A stretch of 64,000 nt of DNA from Massilia norwichensis. GTDB taxonomy: Bacteria > Pseudomonadota > Gammaproteobacteria > Burkholderiales > Burkholderiaceae_D. Shown one piece after another: positions 48,122 through 58,454 of this stretch (the stretch's first letter is position 1; each line of letters opens with the position of its first letter). A program made the translations under genes and the position numbers. Location: contig NZ_JANUGX010000002.1 in assembly GCF_024753245.1 (NCBI RefSeq), positions 248,001 to 312,000 of the forward strand, given 5' to 3'. The notes below the pieces were generated by a model. The model was not told the origin of the DNA and did no database searches. It worked only from the letters and a program-made list of their open reading frames with translations.

Positions 48122-48517
48122 TTACTCGGCGGTCGGTGCGTTTTCGTCGACGCCGACTTCCGGACGGTCGGTCAGCTCGACGTAGGCCATCGGTGCATTG
48201 TCGCCAACGCGGAAGCCCATCTTCAGGATACGGGTGTAGCCGCCGTTGCGGTTCGCGAAGCGCGGGCCGATGTCAGCGAACAGCTTCTGGACGATCTCAC
48301 GGTCGCGCAGGCGGGCGAATGCCAGACGCTTGTTTGCCAGGGTGTCTTTCTTGCCCAGGGTGATGATCGGCTCGACGACTTTGCGCAGTTCCTTAGCTTT
48401 CGGAACGGTGGTCTTGATCGCTTCGTGACGCAGCAGCGAAACGGTCATGTTGCGCAGCATGGCCAGGCGGTGGGACGAAGTACGGTTCAGCTTACGGAGG
48501 CCGTGACGGTGACGCAT
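48122..48517 (-). CDS. rplQ: 50S ribosomal protein L17
   Basis: The 131-residue protein begins [20 protein letters not shown], the L17 signature, and has the [19 protein letters not shown] block. L17 lies near the exit tunnel. The acidic C-terminal tail after residue 115 is typical of betaproteobacteria. It is the last gene of the alpha operon, 121 bases after rpoA. Confidence 0.98.
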   Translation of the reverse strand: MRHRHGLRKLNRTSSHRLAMLRNMTVSLLRHEAIKTTVPKAKELRKVVEPIITLGKKDTLANKRLAFARLRDREIVQKLFADIGPRFANRNGGYTRILKMGFRVGDNAPMAYVELTDRPEVGVDENAPTAE

Positions 48518-48604
48518 GGTAAATCCTTTCGAGTTTTATATTCCAGTTCTTCGATCGCTCAAGCGATTTGCAGGAGCGCGGACCGGTTCAAAGTTTGAAT
48601 GAAC

Positions 48605-48626
48605 GCCCGCGCCGAATTGCGCGGGC
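48605..48626 (-). other. Hairpin between rpoA and rplQ
   Basis: GCCCGCGC (48605-48612), loop CGAATT, GCGCGGGC (48619-48626) is a perfect eight-pair stem 13 bases past the rpoA stop. No T tract follows on the minus strand. It may be an mRNA-stabilising or processing hairpin that sets the relative amounts of RpoA and L17. Confidence 0.5.
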
Positions 48627-48638
48627 GGGTACTGCAAA

Positions 48639-49616
48639 TTACTTCTCCAGACCAGCCGGCGGCCAGTTCTCGAGTTTCATGCCGAGGGTCAGACCGCGGG
48701 AAGCCAGGACTTCCTTGATCTCGTTCAGCGACTTGCGGCCCAGGTTCGGGGTCTTCAGCAGTTCGTTTTCCGAACGCTGGATCAGGTCGCCGATGTAGTA
48801 GATGTTCTCGGCCTTCAGGCAGTTTGCCGAACGGACGGTCAGTTCCAGGTCGTCCACCGGACGCAGCAGGATCGGATCGACCAGCGGTGCACGCGACGGT
48901 GCTTCGGCAGCGGCTTCGGTGCCTTCCAGGGCGGCAAACACGTTCAGCTGGTCAACCAGCACGCGGGCCGACTGGCGGATCGCCTCTTCCGGGGTGATGA
49001 CGCCGTTGGTTTCGATGTTGATGATCAGCTTGTCCAGGTCGGTACGCTGTTCGACACGGGCCGATTCCACGGCGTAGGACACGCGGCGCACCGGCGAGAA
49101 CGACGCGTCCAGGATGATGCGGCCGATGGTCTTGTTGGTGTCTTCCGACAGACGACGGACGTTACCCGGCACATAGCCACGGCCTTTCTCGACCTTGATC
49201 TGCATGTCGAGCTTGCCGCCGGCGGTCAGGTGAGCGATCACGTGTTCCGGGTTGATCAGTTCCACGTCATGCGGCAGGTCGATGTCGGATGCCAGGACCG
49301 GGCCTTCGCCTTCCTTCTTCAGGGTCAGCGTGACGGAATCACGGTTGTGCACCTTGAACACGACGCCTTTCAGGTTCAGCAGCAGGTCGACCACGTCTTC
49401 CTGCACGCCGTCCAGGGACGAGTACTCGTGCACGACGCCGGCGATCGTCACTTCGGTCGGCGCGTAGCCGATCATCGACGACAGCAGAACGCGACGCAGC
49501 GCGTTGCCCAGCGTATGGCCATAACCACGTTCGAACGGCTCCATCACGACTTTTGCGTGGCCGGCGCCGAGCGTTTCGACATCGATGATACGTGGTTTCA
49601 ACAGACTATTTTGCAT
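48639..49616 (-). CDS. rpoA: DNA-directed RNA polymerase alpha subunit
   Basis: The 325-residue protein has the dimerisation N-terminal domain ([18 protein letters not shown] near 30-47) and the C-terminal UP-element/activator-binding domain ([20 protein letters not shown] and [13 protein letters not shown]). The linker is Ala/Glu-rich. It lies between rpsD and rplQ, the usual alpha-operon order. Confidence 0.99.
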   Translation of the reverse strand: MQNSLLKPRIIDVETLGAGHAKVVMEPFERGYGHTLGNALRRVLLSSMIGYAPTEVTIAGVVHEYSSLDGVQEDVVDLLLNLKGVVFKVHNRDSVTLTLKKEGEGPVLASDIDLPHDVELINPEHVIAHLTAGGKLDMQIKVEKGRGYVPGNVRRLSEDTNKTIGRIILDASFSPVRRVSYAVESARVEQRTDLDKLIINIETNGVITPEEAIRQSARVLVDQLNVFAALEGTEAAAEAPSRAPLVDPILLRPVDDLELTVRSANCLKAENIYYIGDLIQRSENELLKTPNLGRKSLNEIKEVLASRGLTLGMKLENWPPAGLEK

Positions 49617-49679
49617 GAAAGGTCCTTTATCAATACCCTCGGCTCGTTACACCGATAAGGCTGATGGCTTCAGTGAAAA

Positions 49680-49701
49680 CGCCTGCTTCTTTGAGCAGGC
49701 G
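49680..49701 (-). other. Hairpin in the rpsD-rpoA gap
   Basis: CGCCTGCT (49680-49687), loop TCTTTG, AGCAGGCG (49694-49701) forms an eight-pair stem between the composite repeat at 49724 and rpoA. No T run follows on the minus strand. Confidence 0.4.
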
Positions 49702-49723
49702 GTATTGCGAATTCGGTTTTGGC

Positions 49724-49809
49724 CGTCACTCCCGCGGAAGCGGGAGTCCATGCTGAGGTGAACAACTTCGAACACTCAGCATGGATCCCCGCTTTCGCGG
49801 GGACGACGA
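49724..49809. repeat. Inverted pair of CCCGC hairpin repeats inside the alpha operon
   Basis: Two copies face each other. Copy A has ACTCCCGC/GCGGGAGT (49728-49735 with 49740-49747); copy B has TCCCCGC/GCGGGGA (49786-49792 with 49797-49803). Their inner flanks CCATGCTGA (49748-49756) and TCAGCATGG (49776-49784) also pair, so the whole 86 bases can fold into one long branched structure. It resembles the GTCATTCCCGC-type repeats of many proteobacteria. It lies between rpsD and rpoA, in transcribed sequence. Confidence 0.85.
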
Positions 49810-49843
49810 CAAGGGACGGCATGCGCCGTCCCGAGGGCGTCGA

Positions 49844-50467
49844 TTAACGCGAGTACAGTTCGACGATCAGTGCTTCGTTGACGTCGGCAGCGATCTCGTT
49901 ACGCTCCGGGAAGGCGCGCAGGGTGCCTTCCATCTTCTTGGCGTCGACCGAGACCCAGCTCGGCATGCCGACTTGTTCAGCCAGCGACAGCGCTTCGACG
50001 ATACGGGTCTGCTTCTTGGCCTTTTCGCGGACAGCGACGACGTCGCCGGTCTTGACCTGGTAGGAAGCGATGTTCACGACCTGGCCGTTCACGGTAAAGG
50101 CTTTGTGGCTGACCAGCTGGCGCGCTTCGGCGCGGGTCGAGCCGAAGCCCATACGGTAAGCGACGTTGTCCAGGCGCGATTCCAGCAGCTTCAGCAGGGT
50201 TTCGCCGGTGTTGCCCTTGCGGCGCGATGCTTCTGCGAAGTAGCGGCGGAACTGACGCTCCAGGATGCCGTACATGCGCTTGACCTTCTGCTTTTCACGC
50301 AGCTGGTTGCCGTAGTCCGAGGTACGAGCGCCCGACTTGACGCCGTGCTGGCCCGGCTTGACGTCCAGTTTGCACTTGGAGTCGAGCGAGCGGCGTGCGC
50401 TCTTCAGGAACAGGTCGGTGCCTTCACGGCGCGACAGTTTTGCTTTTGGTCCGATATAACGTGCCAC
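49844..50467 (-). CDS. rpsD: 30S ribosomal protein S4
   Basis: The 207-residue protein starts [20 protein letters not shown] and has the S4 domain ([28 protein letters not shown]). It has only one cysteine (KCK), so it is the zinc-free form. S4 initiates 30S assembly and represses the alpha operon translationally in E. coli. Confidence 0.98.
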   Translation of the reverse strand: MARYIGPKAKLSRREGTDLFLKSARRSLDSKCKLDVKPGQHGVKSGARTSDYGNQLREKQKVKRMYGILERQFRRYFAEASRRKGNTGETLLKLLESRLDNVAYRMGFGSTRAEARQLVSHKAFTVNGQVVNIASYQVKTGDVVAVREKAKKQTRIVEALSLAEQVGMPSWVSVDAKKMEGTLRAFPERNEIAADVNEALIVELYSR

Positions 50468-50705
50468 GTTAAACTTCCTTTATTTGAGTGATGACGCCCC
50501 GGATGCGCTACGCAGGGATGCGTTCGCAACAGGCGCTAGTCCAGTTCTGCATGAGACCGGACGTGGCTTACAAAACCCTGGACGCGAACGTCCAAGGCGA
50601 CAATAGCCGGGCAGTATAACCCATTTCTGGGCTCACTGCACCGGCGATCATTTGACGATGATCTCGTCGTGTATCTACAACAAGCGGGCGAACCCGCAAG
50701 CTGAT
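50468..50705 (-). promoter_or_regulatory. Long rpsK-rpsD gap with hairpins and a -10-like site
   Basis: The 238-base gap interrupts the alpha operon. On the minus strand it has TATACT (50613-50618) without a good -35, a TGGACG stem capped by a TTCG tetraloop (50579-50594), and a small CCCA-GAAA-TGGG hairpin near 50620-50632. No gene is visible. It may hold an extra promoter or a translational control site for S4. Confidence 0.4.
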
Positions 50706-51110
50706 TTAGATACGACGGCGCTTCGGCGGACGGCAGCCGTTGTGCGGCACCGGCGTCACGTCCTGGATCTCGGTGATCTTGATACCCAGGTTGTTCAGCG
50801 CGCGCACAGCCGATTCACGGCCAGGGCCCGGGCCCTTGATGCGCACTTCCAGGTTCTTCACGCCATATTCCTGAGCGACCTTGCCGGCTGCTTCAGCTGC
50901 GACCTGCGCCGCAAACGGGGTCGATTTACGCGAACCCTTGAAGCCAGCACCGCCGGAAGTTGCCCACGACAGAGCATTGCCCTGACGGTCGGTGATCGTG
51001 ATGATGGTGTTGTTGAACGATGCGTGGACGTGTGCGATGCCTTCGGCGACGTTCTTTTTGACTTTCTTACGGATGCGAGCTGCAGCCGCAGAGCTTTGTT
51101 GCTTAGCCAT
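50706..51110 (-). CDS. rpsK: 30S ribosomal protein S11
   Basis: The 134-residue protein has [19 protein letters not shown] and the C-terminal [18 protein letters not shown], both diagnostic of S11, which lies on the 30S platform next to the mRNA exit. It lies 14 bases after rpsM. Confidence 0.98.
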   Translation of the reverse strand: MAKQQSSAAAARIRKKVKKNVAEGIAHVHASFNNTIITITDRQGNALSWATSGGAGFKGSRKSTPFAAQVAAEAAGKVAQEYGVKNLEVRIKGPGPGRESAVRALNNLGIKITEIQDVTPVPHNGCRPPKRRRI

Positions 51111-51124
51111 GGTCGGTTCCTAGA

Positions 51125-51490
51125 TTATTTCTTCAGCGATTGAGCGGCTTTGCGCGGGCCCTTGCGGGTACGAGCATTGGTACGGGTGCGCTGACCGCGG
51201 ACCGGCAGGCCCTTACGGTGACGCATGCCGCGGTAGCAGCCCAGGTCCATCAGACGCTTGATGTTCATGGACAGTTCGCGACGCAGATCGCCTTCGACCA
51301 CGAACTTGCCAACCTGCTCACGCAGCTTTTCCAGTTCGGTGTCGTCCAGGTCCTTGACCTTCTTGTTGGTAGCAACGCCGGTCGCAGCGCAGATCTGCTG
51401 CGAACGGGTACGGCCGATGCCGTAGATCGCCGTCAGGCCGATGACGGTGTGCTGATGATTGGGTACGTTGACCCCTGCAATACGTGCCAT
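51125..51490 (-). CDS. rpsM: 30S ribosomal protein S13
   Basis: The 121-residue protein starts [20 protein letters not shown] and has [13 protein letters not shown] and the basic tail [14 protein letters not shown]. It contacts the P-site tRNA and bridges to the large subunit. It follows rpmJ by 15 bases. Confidence 0.98.
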   Translation of the reverse strand: MARIAGVNVPNHQHTVIGLTAIYGIGRTRSQQICAATGVATNKKVKDLDDTELEKLREQVGKFVVEGDLRRELSMNIKRLMDLGCYRGMRHRKGLPVRGQRTRTNARTRKGPRKAAQSLKK

Positions 51491-51505
51491 TCGATATTCC
51501 TCGTA

Positions 51506-51619
51506 TTAACCTTGACGCTGCTTGTGACGCGGCTCGACGCAGATCACACGGACCACGCCCTTACGCTTGATGATCTTGCAGTTGCGGCAGATCCGCTTGA
51601 CTGAAGCGTTAACTTTCAT
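51506..51619 (-). CDS. rpmJ: 50S ribosomal protein L36, zinc form
   Basis: The 37-residue protein starts [15 protein letters not shown]. Cys11, Cys14, Cys27 and His32 form the zinc ribbon of the C+ form. The ATG is at 51617-51619 and the stop at 51506-51508. It lies between infA and rpsM, the expected order. Confidence 0.97.
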   Translation of the reverse strand: MKVNASVKRICRNCKIIKRKGVVRVICVEPRHKQRQG

Positions 51620-51652
51620 TTTTGCACTCTCTTATCAATTCGAAATCAGTTT

Positions 51653-51871
51653 TTACTTGGTGCGGAACACGATGCGGGCCCGGGACAAGTCGTAAGGGGT
51701 CAATTCTACCGTTACCTTGTCGCCAGGTAAAATGCGGATGTAGTTCATGCGCATTTTCCCCGAGATATGTCCCAACACCACGTGCCCGTTTTCCAGCTTC
51801 ACGCGAAAGGTCGCGTTTGGGAGATTCTCGAGAATCTCCCCTTGCATTTGGATGACGTCGTCTTTTGCCAT
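51653..51871 (-). CDS. infA: Translation initiation factor IF-1
   Basis: The 72-residue OB-fold protein begins [20 protein letters not shown] and contains [22 protein letters not shown]-1 occupies the ribosomal A site during initiation. Its place between secY and rpmJ is typical of betaproteobacteria, unlike E. coli where infA is elsewhere. Confidence 0.98.
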   Translation of the reverse strand: MAKDDVIQMQGEILENLPNATFRVKLENGHVVLGHISGKMRMNYIRILPGDKVTVELTPYDLSRARIVFRTK

Positions 51872-51904
51872 TCGGTATGCTCACTCCTGGGTATCGACCG
51901 CCGC

Positions 51905-53239
51905 TCAACGCGACGGGATACCGCCCTTGAAATTCGCCTTGCGCAGCAGCGATTCATATTGCTGCGACATGACGTAGTTCTGCACTTGTGCCATGAAGTC
52001 CATGGTCACCACCACCACGATCAGCAGTGAGGTGCCGCCGAAATACACTGGAACTTTCCAGTACGACGTCATGAACTCCGGAAGCAGGCACACCAGGGTG
52101 ATGTAGACCGCACCGGCCAGGGTCAGGCGCATCAGGATCTTGTCGATGTAGCGCGCAGTCTGCTCGCCCGGACGGATGCCCGGAACAAACGCGCCGCTCT
52201 TCTTCAAGTTGTCCGCCGTTTCCTTGCTGTTGAATACCAGCGCCGTATAGAAGAAGCAGAAGAACACGATCGCCACCGCATACAGCAACGCATGGATCGG
52301 CTGACCCGAGCCCAACGACGCTGCGAGGTCCTTCAGGAACCCGATGAAGGGGCTGTTGGAGTCCTTGCCGCGCGTGAACCAGTCAACGATCGTGGCCGGG
52401 AACAGGATGATCGACGAAGCGAAGATAGGCGGAATCACACCGGCCATGTTCAGCTTCAGCGGCAGGTGGCTGGTTTGGCCACCGTAGATCTTGTTACCGA
52501 CCTGGCGTTTCGCGTAATTCACCAGGATCTTGCGCTGGCCGCGTTCTACGAACACGACCGCGTAGGTCACCAGGGCCACCAGGATCACGATGAAGATTGC
52601 GGAAATGCTGCTGATCGAACCTTGCGACACCAGGGTGAACAGATTACCCAGTGCGCTCGGCAGACCGGCTGCGATACCGGCAAAAATGATGATCGAGATA
52701 CCGTTGCCAAGACCACGTTCCGTGATCTGCTCACCCAGCCACATGAGGAACATGGTGCCGGTCAGCAGGGTCACGACAGTCACAAGGCGGAAAGCCATGC
52801 CCGGATCGAGCACGAGGCCTTGCTGGGATTCCAGCGCGACCGCGATGCCGAACGCCTGGAACAGAGCCAGTGCAACCGTGAAATACCGGGTGTACTGGGT
52901 GATCTTGCGGCGGCCGGCTTCGCCCTCCTTCTTCAGTGCCTCCAACTGCGGCGAGACGATCGATGCCAGCTGCATGATGATCGAAGCCGAAATATAAGGC
53001 GTGATACCGAGAGCGAACACGGCAAAGCGGGACAAGGCGCCGCCCGAGAACATGTTGAACATGCCAAGGATGCCGCCTTCGTTCTGCTTGAACAGCTGGG
53101 CCATGGCGACCGGGTCAATCCCGGGGACCGGGATGTGAGCTCCGATGCGGTACACGACCAATGCCCCAAGCAGGAACCACAACCGGCCCCAGGGGAAACC
53201 GGATGCGGCACTTTTACCAAGTTGTGAATTAGTCGCCAA
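51905..53239 (-). CDS. secY: Protein translocase subunit SecY
   Basis: The 444-residue membrane protein has ten helices. [23 protein letters not shown] [14 protein letters not shown], and the cytoplasmic loop [25 protein letters not shown] region are intact. It forms the translocation channel with SecE and SecG. It follows rplO by 29 bases and precedes infA by 33. Confidence 0.98.
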   Translation of the reverse strand: MATNSQLGKSAASGFPWGRLWFLLGALVVYRIGAHIPVPGIDPVAMAQLFKQNEGGILGMFNMFSGGALSRFAVFALGITPYISASIIMQLASIVSPQLEALKKEGEAGRRKITQYTRYFTVALALFQAFGIAVALESQQGLVLDPGMAFRLVTVVTLLTGTMFLMWLGEQITERGLGNGISIIIFAGIAAGLPSALGNLFTLVSQGSISSISAIFIVILVALVTYAVVFVERGQRKILVNYAKRQVGNKIYGGQTSHLPLKLNMAGVIPPIFASSIILFPATIVDWFTRGKDSNSPFIGFLKDLAASLGSGQPIHALLYAVAIVFFCFFYTALVFNSKETADNLKKSGAFVPGIRPGEQTARYIDKILMRLTLAGAVYITLVCLLPEFMTSYWKVPVYFGGTSLLIVVVVTMDFMAQVQNYVMSQQYESLLRKANFKGGIPSR

Positions 53240-53268
53240 TTTTTGCTCCGATCAGGCAGCGGTCGCTG

Positions 53269-53700
53269 TTAGGCGACCGAACCGCCAGCTGCTTCGATCG
53301 CTGCTTTCGCGCCAGCGGATGCCTTGATGCCCTTCAGGTTCACCGCTTTGGTGATTTCGCCCGACAGGATCACGCGCACGTCGCGAGCCACGACCGGCAG
53401 CACGCCGGCTTGCTTGAGCACCAGGATGTCGACATCGCCGACGGCCAGGTTGTTCAGGTCCGACAGACGGACTTCAGCCTTGAACGTAGCGTTCAGGGAC
53501 TTGAAGCCGCGCTTCGGCAGACGGCGCTGCAGAGGCATCTGACCGCCTTCGAAGCCGACTTTGTGGAAGCCGCCCGAACGCGATTTCTGACCTTTGTGAC
53601 CGCGGCCGGCAGTCTTGCCCAGGCCCGAGCCGATACCGCGACCGACGCGACGCTTAGCGTGCTTGGCGCCGTCAGCAGGTTGAATGGTATTGAGTTGCAT
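53269..53700 (-). CDS. rplO: 50S ribosomal protein L15
   Basis: The 143-residue protein has the glycine-rich [20 protein letters not shown] stretch near the N-terminus and [15 protein letters not shown], typical of L15. It lies between rpmD and secY in the spc operon. Confidence 0.98.
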   Translation of the reverse strand: MQLNTIQPADGAKHAKRRVGRGIGSGLGKTAGRGHKGQKSRSGGFHKVGFEGGQMPLQRRLPKRGFKSLNATFKAEVRLSDLNNLAVGDVDILVLKQAGVLPVVARDVRVILSGEITKAVNLKGIKASAGAKAAIEAAGGSVA

Positions 53701-53727
53701 TGTTTTCTCCGTTAACCAAGCCGCGGC

Positions 53728-53907
53728 TTAGTCGACAATTTTCACGAGGTAGTTGACCTTGTTGATCATGCCGCGGACCGACGGGGTGTCCTGCAGCTCG
53801 GAAACCGAGTTGACACGACGCAGACCCAGACCACGCACGGTGGCGCGGTGATCCTGACGGGTACCGATCAGGCCTTTGACCAGCTTGACTTTGATGGTGT
53901 TTGCCAT
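53728..53907 (-). CDS. rpmD: 50S ribosomal protein L30
   Basis: The 59-residue protein begins [20 protein letters not shown] and ends [16 protein letters not shown], the L30 pattern. The start is the ATG at 53905-53907. It lies between rpsE and rplO. Confidence 0.97.
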   Translation of the reverse strand: MANTIKVKLVKGLIGTRQDHRATVRGLGLRRVNSVSELQDTPSVRGMINKVNYLVKIVD

Positions 53908-53918
53908 GGTAATTCCCC

Positions 53919-54437
53919 TTAACCCAGGATTTCTTCGACCGACTTGCCGCGCTTGGCAGCGATGTCAGCCGGGGTGCTCATCTTCGCCAGACCGTCGAGG
54001 GTCGCACGAACCAGGTTGTACGGGTTCGACGAACCGGTCGACTTGGCGACCACGTCAGTCACGCCCATCACCTCGAAGATTGCGCGCATTGCGCCGCCGG
54101 CGATGACGCCGGTACCCGGCTTGGCCGGCGACATCAGAACGCGCGACGCGCCGTGGCGGCCGGTAACGGTGTGCTGCAGGGTACCGTTCTTGAGGGGCAC
54201 CTTGATCAGGTTGCGGCGGGCTTCTTCCATTGCCTTTTGCACGCCGACCGGAACTTCCTTCGACTTGCCTTTACCCATGCCGATGCGGCCATCGCCGTCA
54301 CCGACAACGGTCAGCGCTGCAAAACCCATGATACGACCACCCTTGACCACTTTGGTCACGCGGTTGATCGCGATCATTTTCTCGCGCATGCCATCATCCG
54401 GCTTGTCGCTTGCCATTTTCGCTTGCATTTTTGCCAT
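53919..54437 (-). CDS. rpsE: 30S ribosomal protein S5
   Basis: The 172-residue protein has the double-stranded-RNA-binding part [20 protein letters not shown] and the C-terminal domain with [21 protein letters not shown]5 affects decoding accuracy. It lies 12 bases after rplR. Confidence 0.98.
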   Translation of the reverse strand: MAKMQAKMASDKPDDGMREKMIAINRVTKVVKGGRIMGFAALTVVGDGDGRIGMGKGKSKEVPVGVQKAMEEARRNLIKVPLKNGTLQHTVTGRHGASRVLMSPAKPGTGVIAGGAMRAIFEVMGVTDVVAKSTGSSNPYNLVRATLDGLAKMSTPADIAAKRGKSVEEILG

Positions 54438-54449
54438 GACGATTCTTCC

Positions 54450-54812
54450 TTAGAACTTCAGACCGGCTTCGCGCGCGGCTTCTGCCAGCGCCTTCACACG
54501 GCCGTGGTAACGGAAACCCGAACGGTCGAATGCGACTTCGGTGATCCCTGCTTTCAGTGCTTTTTCTGCGACGCGCTTGCCAACCAGTGCGGCTGCAGCA
54601 GCGTTACCGCCGGCACCCGACTTGCCGCCCAGCTCGGCGCGTACTTCTGCTTCCAGCGTCGAAGCCGAAACCAGGACCTTCGCATCCGGGCTGATCAGGT
54701 TCGCATAGATGTGCAGGTTGGTGCGGTGAATCGACAGGCGATTCACGCCCAGCTGCGCGATCTTGATGCGGGTTTGGCGTCCACGACGCAGACGCGATTG
54801 TTTCTTGTCCAT
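54450..54812 (-). CDS. rplR: 50S ribosomal protein L18
   Basis: The 120-residue protein starts [17 protein letters not shown] and has [23 protein letters not shown] and [20 protein letters not shown] segments. It binds 5S rRNA with L5 and L25. It lies between rplF and rpsE. Confidence 0.98.
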   Translation of the reverse strand: MDKKQSRLRRGRQTRIKIAQLGVNRLSIHRTNLHIYANLISPDAKVLVSASTLEAEVRAELGGKSGAGGNAAAAALVGKRVAEKALKAGITEVAFDRSGFRYHGRVKALAEAAREAGLKF

Positions 54813-54823
54813 GTCAGCTCCGA

Positions 54824-55357
54824 TTATTTCTTCTTGGTTTCTTTAAGCTTCACCACTTCGTCCGCATAACGGACACCCTTGCCCTTGTACGGCTCAGGCG
54901 AGCGGTAAGCGCGCACTTCTGCGGCAACCTGGCCGACCTTTTGACGATCGATACCCTTGATCAGGATTTCGGTCGGGGTCGGGGTTGCTGCGGTGACGCC
55001 TTCCGGCATCGCGTGCAGAACCGGGTGCGAGAAGCCCAGCGACAGGTTCAGAGCGTTGCCCTGGACAGCTGCCTTGTAGCCCACGCCGACCAGGGTCAGG
55101 CGCTTTTCGAAACCCTTGGTGACACCAGTCACCATGTTGTTTACCAGTGCACGCAGGGTGCCCGACATGGCGTTCGATTCGCGGGAATCGTCGATCACGT
55201 CGAAGGTCAGCGTGCCGTTGTTGTTTTCCACTTTGACCAGACCGTTCAGCGGCTGGGTCAGGGTGCCCAGCGGGCCCTTGACAGTGATCGACGACGCGTT
55301 GATCGCGACGTCGGCGCCGGCCGGAACGGCGATCGGCATCTTAGCTACTCGAGACAT
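54824..55357 (-). CDS. rplF: 50S ribosomal protein L6
   Basis: The 177-residue protein has the duplicated L6 fold, with [14 protein letters not shown] in the first half and the signature [20 protein letters not shown] near the end. It lies 10 bases after rpsH. Confidence 0.98.
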   Translation of the reverse strand: MSRVAKMPIAVPAGADVAINASSITVKGPLGTLTQPLNGLVKVENNNGTLTFDVIDDSRESNAMSGTLRALVNNMVTGVTKGFEKRLTLVGVGYKAAVQGNALNLSLGFSHPVLHAMPEGVTAATPTPTEILIKGIDRQKVGQVAAEVRAYRSPEPYKGKGVRYADEVVKLKETKKK

Positions 55358-55367
55358 CGTGTACTCC

Positions 55368-55763
55368 TTAAGCCACGTAGCAAATCACTTCGCCACCGAC
55401 ACCGGTTGCGCGTGCTTTGCGGTCGGTCATCACACCCTTCGGGGTCGAGACGATTGCCACGCCCAGGCCGTTCATGACCTGCGGGATTTCATCCTTGCCC
55501 TTGTAGATGCGCAGGCCAGGACGGGACACGCGCTCGAGGCGCTCGATAACCGGACGGCCAACGTAATACTTCAAACCGATGTTCAGTTCCGACTTGCCAC
55601 CTTCGGTGGACACGGCGAAATCTTCGATGTAACCCTCGTCCTTCAGGACGTTGGCGATCGCAACTTTCACTTTCGACGACGGCATCGACACGTTGGTCTT
55701 TTGCACGCCTTGTGCGTTGCGGATGCGGGTCAGCATATCGGCGATAGGATCGCTCATACTCAT
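55368..55763 (-). CDS. rpsH: 30S ribosomal protein S8
   Basis: The 131-residue protein starts [18 protein letters not shown] and ends in [20 protein letters not shown] and [10 protein letters not shown]8 organises the 30S platform and represses the spc operon in E. coli by binding its mRNA. MSDPIAD at 55757 is an alternative start. Confidence 0.98.
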   Translation of the reverse strand: MSMSDPIADMLTRIRNAQGVQKTNVSMPSSKVKVAIANVLKDEGYIEDFAVSTEGGKSELNIGLKYYVGRPVIERLERVSRPGLRIYKGKDEIPQVMNGLGVAIVSTPKGVMTDRKARATGVGGEVICYVA

Positions 55764-55777
55764 TGCTTATTCTCCTA

Positions 55778-56083
55778 TTACCAGCTAGCTTTGGTCATAC
55801 CCGGGATTTCGCCTTTCATGGCGAATTCGCGGAGTTTGGTACGGGCCAGACCGAATTTACGGAAAGTGCCACGCGGACGGCCGGTCATGGCGCAGCGGTT
55901 ACGCTGGCGGGTCGGGGCCGAGTTACGCGGCAGGGCCTGCAGTTTCAGGCGGGCTTCGTAACGCTCTTCTTCGGTCTTCGACTGGTCGTCGATGATTGCT
56001 TTCAGAGCGGCACGCTTTGCGGCGAATTTCTCCACCAGGTCTGCACGCTTCTGTTCGCGGTTGATCAGTGCAAGTTTTGCCAT
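55778..56083 (-). CDS. rpsN: 30S ribosomal protein S14, zinc-independent form
   Basis: The 101-residue protein is the long C-minus form, with [12 protein letters not shown] and [20 protein letters not shown] but no CxxC pairs. It lies between rplE and rpsH. Confidence 0.98.
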   Translation of the reverse strand: MAKLALINREQKRADLVEKFAAKRAALKAIIDDQSKTEEERYEARLKLQALPRNSAPTRQRNRCAMTGRPRGTFRKFGLARTKLREFAMKGEIPGMTKASW

Positions 56084-56087
56084 GCTC

Positions 56088-56627
56088 TTAGTTCCTGAAC
56101 GGGAATTTGAAGGCGGCGAGCAGCGCTTTGGCTTCTTCGTCGGTCTTAGCGGTGGTGGTGATCGAGATGTTCATGCCACGCAGCGCATCGATCTTGTCGT
56201 AATCGATTTCCGGGAAGATGATCTGCTCTTTGACGCCGATGTTGTAGTTACCACGACCGTCGAACGACTTGCCGCTGACGCCACGGAAGTCACGCACGCG
56301 CGGCAGAGCCACGGTGATGAAACGATCCAGGAATTCGTACATGCGGGCGCCGCGCAGGGTCACCATGGTACCGATCGGGTAGCCTTCGCGGATCTTGAAA
56401 CCTGCGATTGCCTTGCGAGCCTTGGTCACGACCGGCTTCTGGCCGGCGATCTTGGTCAGGTCGCCAGTGGCGTGCTCGATGACCTTCTTGTCGGCGACAG
56501 CTTCCGACAGACCCATGTTCAGGGTGATCTTGGTCAGGCGCGGCACTTCCATCACCGATTTGTAACCGAATTTCTCGGTCAGCTCGGCGACGACTTTGTC
56601 TTTATACAGTTGTTGGAGACGGGCCAT
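56088..56627 (-). CDS. rplE: 50S ribosomal protein L5
   Basis: The 179-residue protein has [20 protein letters not shown] and [20 protein letters not shown], diagnostic of L5. It binds 5S rRNA and touches P-site tRNA. It follows rplX by six bases and precedes rpsN by four. Confidence 0.98.
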   Translation of the reverse strand: MARLQQLYKDKVVAELTEKFGYKSVMEVPRLTKITLNMGLSEAVADKKVIEHATGDLTKIAGQKPVVTKARKAIAGFKIREGYPIGTMVTLRGARMYEFLDRFITVALPRVRDFRGVSGKSFDGRGNYNIGVKEQIIFPEIDYDKIDALRGMNISITTTAKTDEEAKALLAAFKFPFRN

Positions 56628-56633
56628 TTCTCA

Positions 56634-56948
56634 TTACCCTTTCACTACTTCGCCGTTCGACTTGAAGACGCGGACTTTTTTGCCATCCACTTCTTTGAAG
56701 CCAACGCGATCAGCCTTGCCGGTCGCTGCATTGAACAGCGCGACGTTCGACACGTGAATCGGCATGGTCTTGTCGACGATACCACCAGTTACGCCGGTCA
56801 TCGGGTTCGGCTTGACGGCCTTCTTGGCCACGTTCACGCCTTCAACGATGACGTGCTCAGCATCTACACGCTGCTGAACGACACCGCGCTTGCCTTTGTC
56901 TTTACCGGCCAGAACGATGACTTCGTCGTTTTTACGAATCTTATCCAT
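56634..56948 (-). CDS. rplX: 50S ribosomal protein L24
   Basis: The 104-residue protein has an N-terminal KOW motif ([19 protein letters not shown]) and [21 protein letters not shown]24 is an assembly initiator of the 50S. It follows rplN by ten bases. Confidence 0.98.
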   Translation of the reverse strand: MDKIRKNDEVIVLAGKDKGKRGVVQQRVDAEHVIVEGVNVAKKAVKPNPMTGVTGGIVDKTMPIHVSNVALFNAATGKADRVGFKEVDGKKVRVFKSNGEVVKG

Positions 56949-56958
56949 TGCGACTCCC

Positions 56959-57327
56959 TTACAGAACTTCAGGTGCCAGGGACACGATCTTCATGAACTT
57001 TTCGGTGCGCAGTTCGCGGGTCACCGGTCCAAAGATGCGGGTACCGATCGGCTCCAGCTTGCTGTTCAGCAGGACAGCGGCATTGCCGTCGAACTTCACC
57101 AGGGAGCCGTCTTGGCGGCGCACACCTTTAGCGGTACGCACGACCACGGCATTGTAGATTTCACCTTTCTTGACGCGGCCGCGCGGAGCAGCCTGCTTCA
57201 CGGTGACCTTGATCACGTCGCCAATGCTGGCGTAACGGCGCTTGGAGCCGCCCAATACCTTGATGCACAGTACTTCTTTGGCACCGGTATTGTCGGCCAC
57301 TTCGAGCCGGCTTTCGGTTTGAATCAT
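56959..57327 (-). CDS. rplN: 50S ribosomal protein L14
   Basis: The 122-residue protein starts [18 protein letters not shown] and has [20 protein letters not shown], the L14 signature. It is the first gene of the spc operon, after a 232-base gap from rpsQ. Confidence 0.98.
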   Translation of the reverse strand: MIQTESRLEVADNTGAKEVLCIKVLGGSKRRYASIGDVIKVTVKQAAPRGRVKKGEIYNAVVVRTAKGVRRQDGSLVKFDGNAAVLLNSKLEPIGTRIFGPVTRELRTEKFMKIVSLAPEVL

Positions 57328-57559
57328 GATATTTTCTTTCCCAACTTAAGCCGTAGAAAACCCCACGGATAACCGTAGGCCTGCGGTCAGTCTTGGTCCC
57401 GCCGCCCTGCCCCTGCTGGGACATGACGATTGGGTGATTGGACTTTCCAATGTACTTCATTGCAGGCCGCAGACATCGCGGGGACAACTGCGGCAACACA
57501 TGAACGAAGCCCGCTAGTATCGCAGATACCAGCGGGCGTCGCAAGACAAATTTTAAGGC
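57328..57559 (-). promoter_or_regulatory. S10/spc operon boundary with candidate spc promoter
   Basis: The gap matches where E. coli has its spc promoter. A large hairpin, GCCCGCT..GTATC with GATAC..AGCGGGC (57509-57537, one mismatch), follows rpsQ without a T tract. TTGTCC (57482-57487) and TGCAAT (57459-57464), 17 bases apart, form a moderate minus-strand promoter candidate. ATTGGA/TCCAAT (57437-57451) is a small palindrome just downstream that could be an operator or leader hairpin. The short open frame here is not a convincing gene. Confidence 0.5.
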
Positions 57560-57832
57560 TTAGAGAACCTGTGCGACTTGCACAACACGGGTCAGCGTCC
57601 ACGCCTTCGTCTTCGAGATCGGGCGACCTTCCTGGATCTCGACCGTGTCGCCGGTCTTGGCCTGGTTGGTCTCGTCGTGCGCGTGGTACTTGTTCGAGCG
57701 CACGATGATCTTGCCGTACAGCGGGTGCTTGACGTGACGCTCGACCAGCACGGTTACCGTCTTGTCCATTTTGTCGGACACGACCTTGCCGACCAGCGTA
57801 CGCTTCAGCGCCGTTTTAGTGGTGTCGTTCAT
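57560..57832 (-). CDS. rpsQ: 30S ribosomal protein S17
   Basis: The 90-residue OB-fold protein has [20 protein letters not shown] and the family block [18 protein letters not shown]. It is the last gene of the S10 operon and overlaps rpmC by four bases. Confidence 0.98.
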   Translation of the reverse strand: MNDTTKTALKRTLVGKVVSDKMDKTVTVLVERHVKHPLYGKIIVRSNKYHAHDETNQAKTGDTVEIQEGRPISKTKAWTLTRVVQVAQVL

Positions 57833-58020
57833 TTGGCTTCCTTCTGGTTCATCACGGTTTTGACGCGGGCGATATCGCGGCGCACCTTCTTGAGCTGGGC
57901 GGTGTTGCTCAGCTGCTGCGTTGCGATTTGCATGCGCAGGCCGAACTGTGCCTTCAGCAGCTCATTCAGCTCTTGCTGCAGAGCTGCCTGGTCTTTGCCG
58001 CGGAGTTCCGTTGCTTTCAT
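57829..58020 (-). CDS. rpmC: 50S ribosomal protein L29
   Basis: The 63-residue helical hairpin protein starts [20 protein letters not shown] and ends [18 protein letters not shown]. It lies at the tunnel exit, near the docking site for SRP and trigger factor. It overlaps rpsQ. Confidence 0.98.
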   Translation of the reverse strand: MKATELRGKDQAALQQELNELLKAQFGLRMQIATQQLSNTAQLKKVRRDIARVKTVMNQKEAK

Positions 58021-58032
58021 TCTTAACTCCTG

Positions 58033-58452
58033 TTATTGGCCGACTTGGCGCACCACGAAAGTGGTTGCCAGCGGCAGTTTGGCAGCGGCCAGGCGGAATG
58101 CTTCGCGCGCCAGTTCTTCTGCGACGCCGTCCATCTCATACAGGACCTTGCCCGGCTGGATTTCAGCGACGTAGTACTCAGGGTTACCCTTACCGTTACC
58201 CATACGGACTTCAGCCGGCTTGTTCGAGATCGGCTTGTCCGGGAAGATACGGATCCAGATACGGCCGCCACGTTTGATGTGACGGGTCATGGCACGACGT
58301 GCCGCTTCGATCTGGCGGGCCGTGATACGACCACGGGCAACGGCCTTCAGGCCGAACTCACCGAACGACACAGCGGTGCCGCGGGTGTGCGAAATGCCGG
58401 TGTTACGGCCTTTCTGCTCTTTACGATACTTTCTGCGGGATGGCTGCAGCAT
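58033..58452 (-). CDS. rplP: 50S ribosomal protein L16
   Basis: The 139-residue protein starts [17 protein letters not shown] and has [20 protein letters not shown] and [20 protein letters not shown]. It helps position A-site tRNA. It lies two bases after rpsC. Confidence 0.98.
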   Translation of the reverse strand: MLQPSRRKYRKEQKGRNTGISHTRGTAVSFGEFGLKAVARGRITARQIEAARRAMTRHIKRGGRIWIRIFPDKPISNKPAEVRMGNGKGNPEYYVAEIQPGKVLYEMDGVAEELAREAFRLAAAKLPLATTFVVRQVGQ

Positions 58453-58454
58453 GC

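Noticed and set aside
57161..57544. 127-codon minus-strand frame covering the rpsQ-rplN gap
   Set aside because: Most of its length is an alternative frame of rplN, and the part in the gap has no family resemblance.
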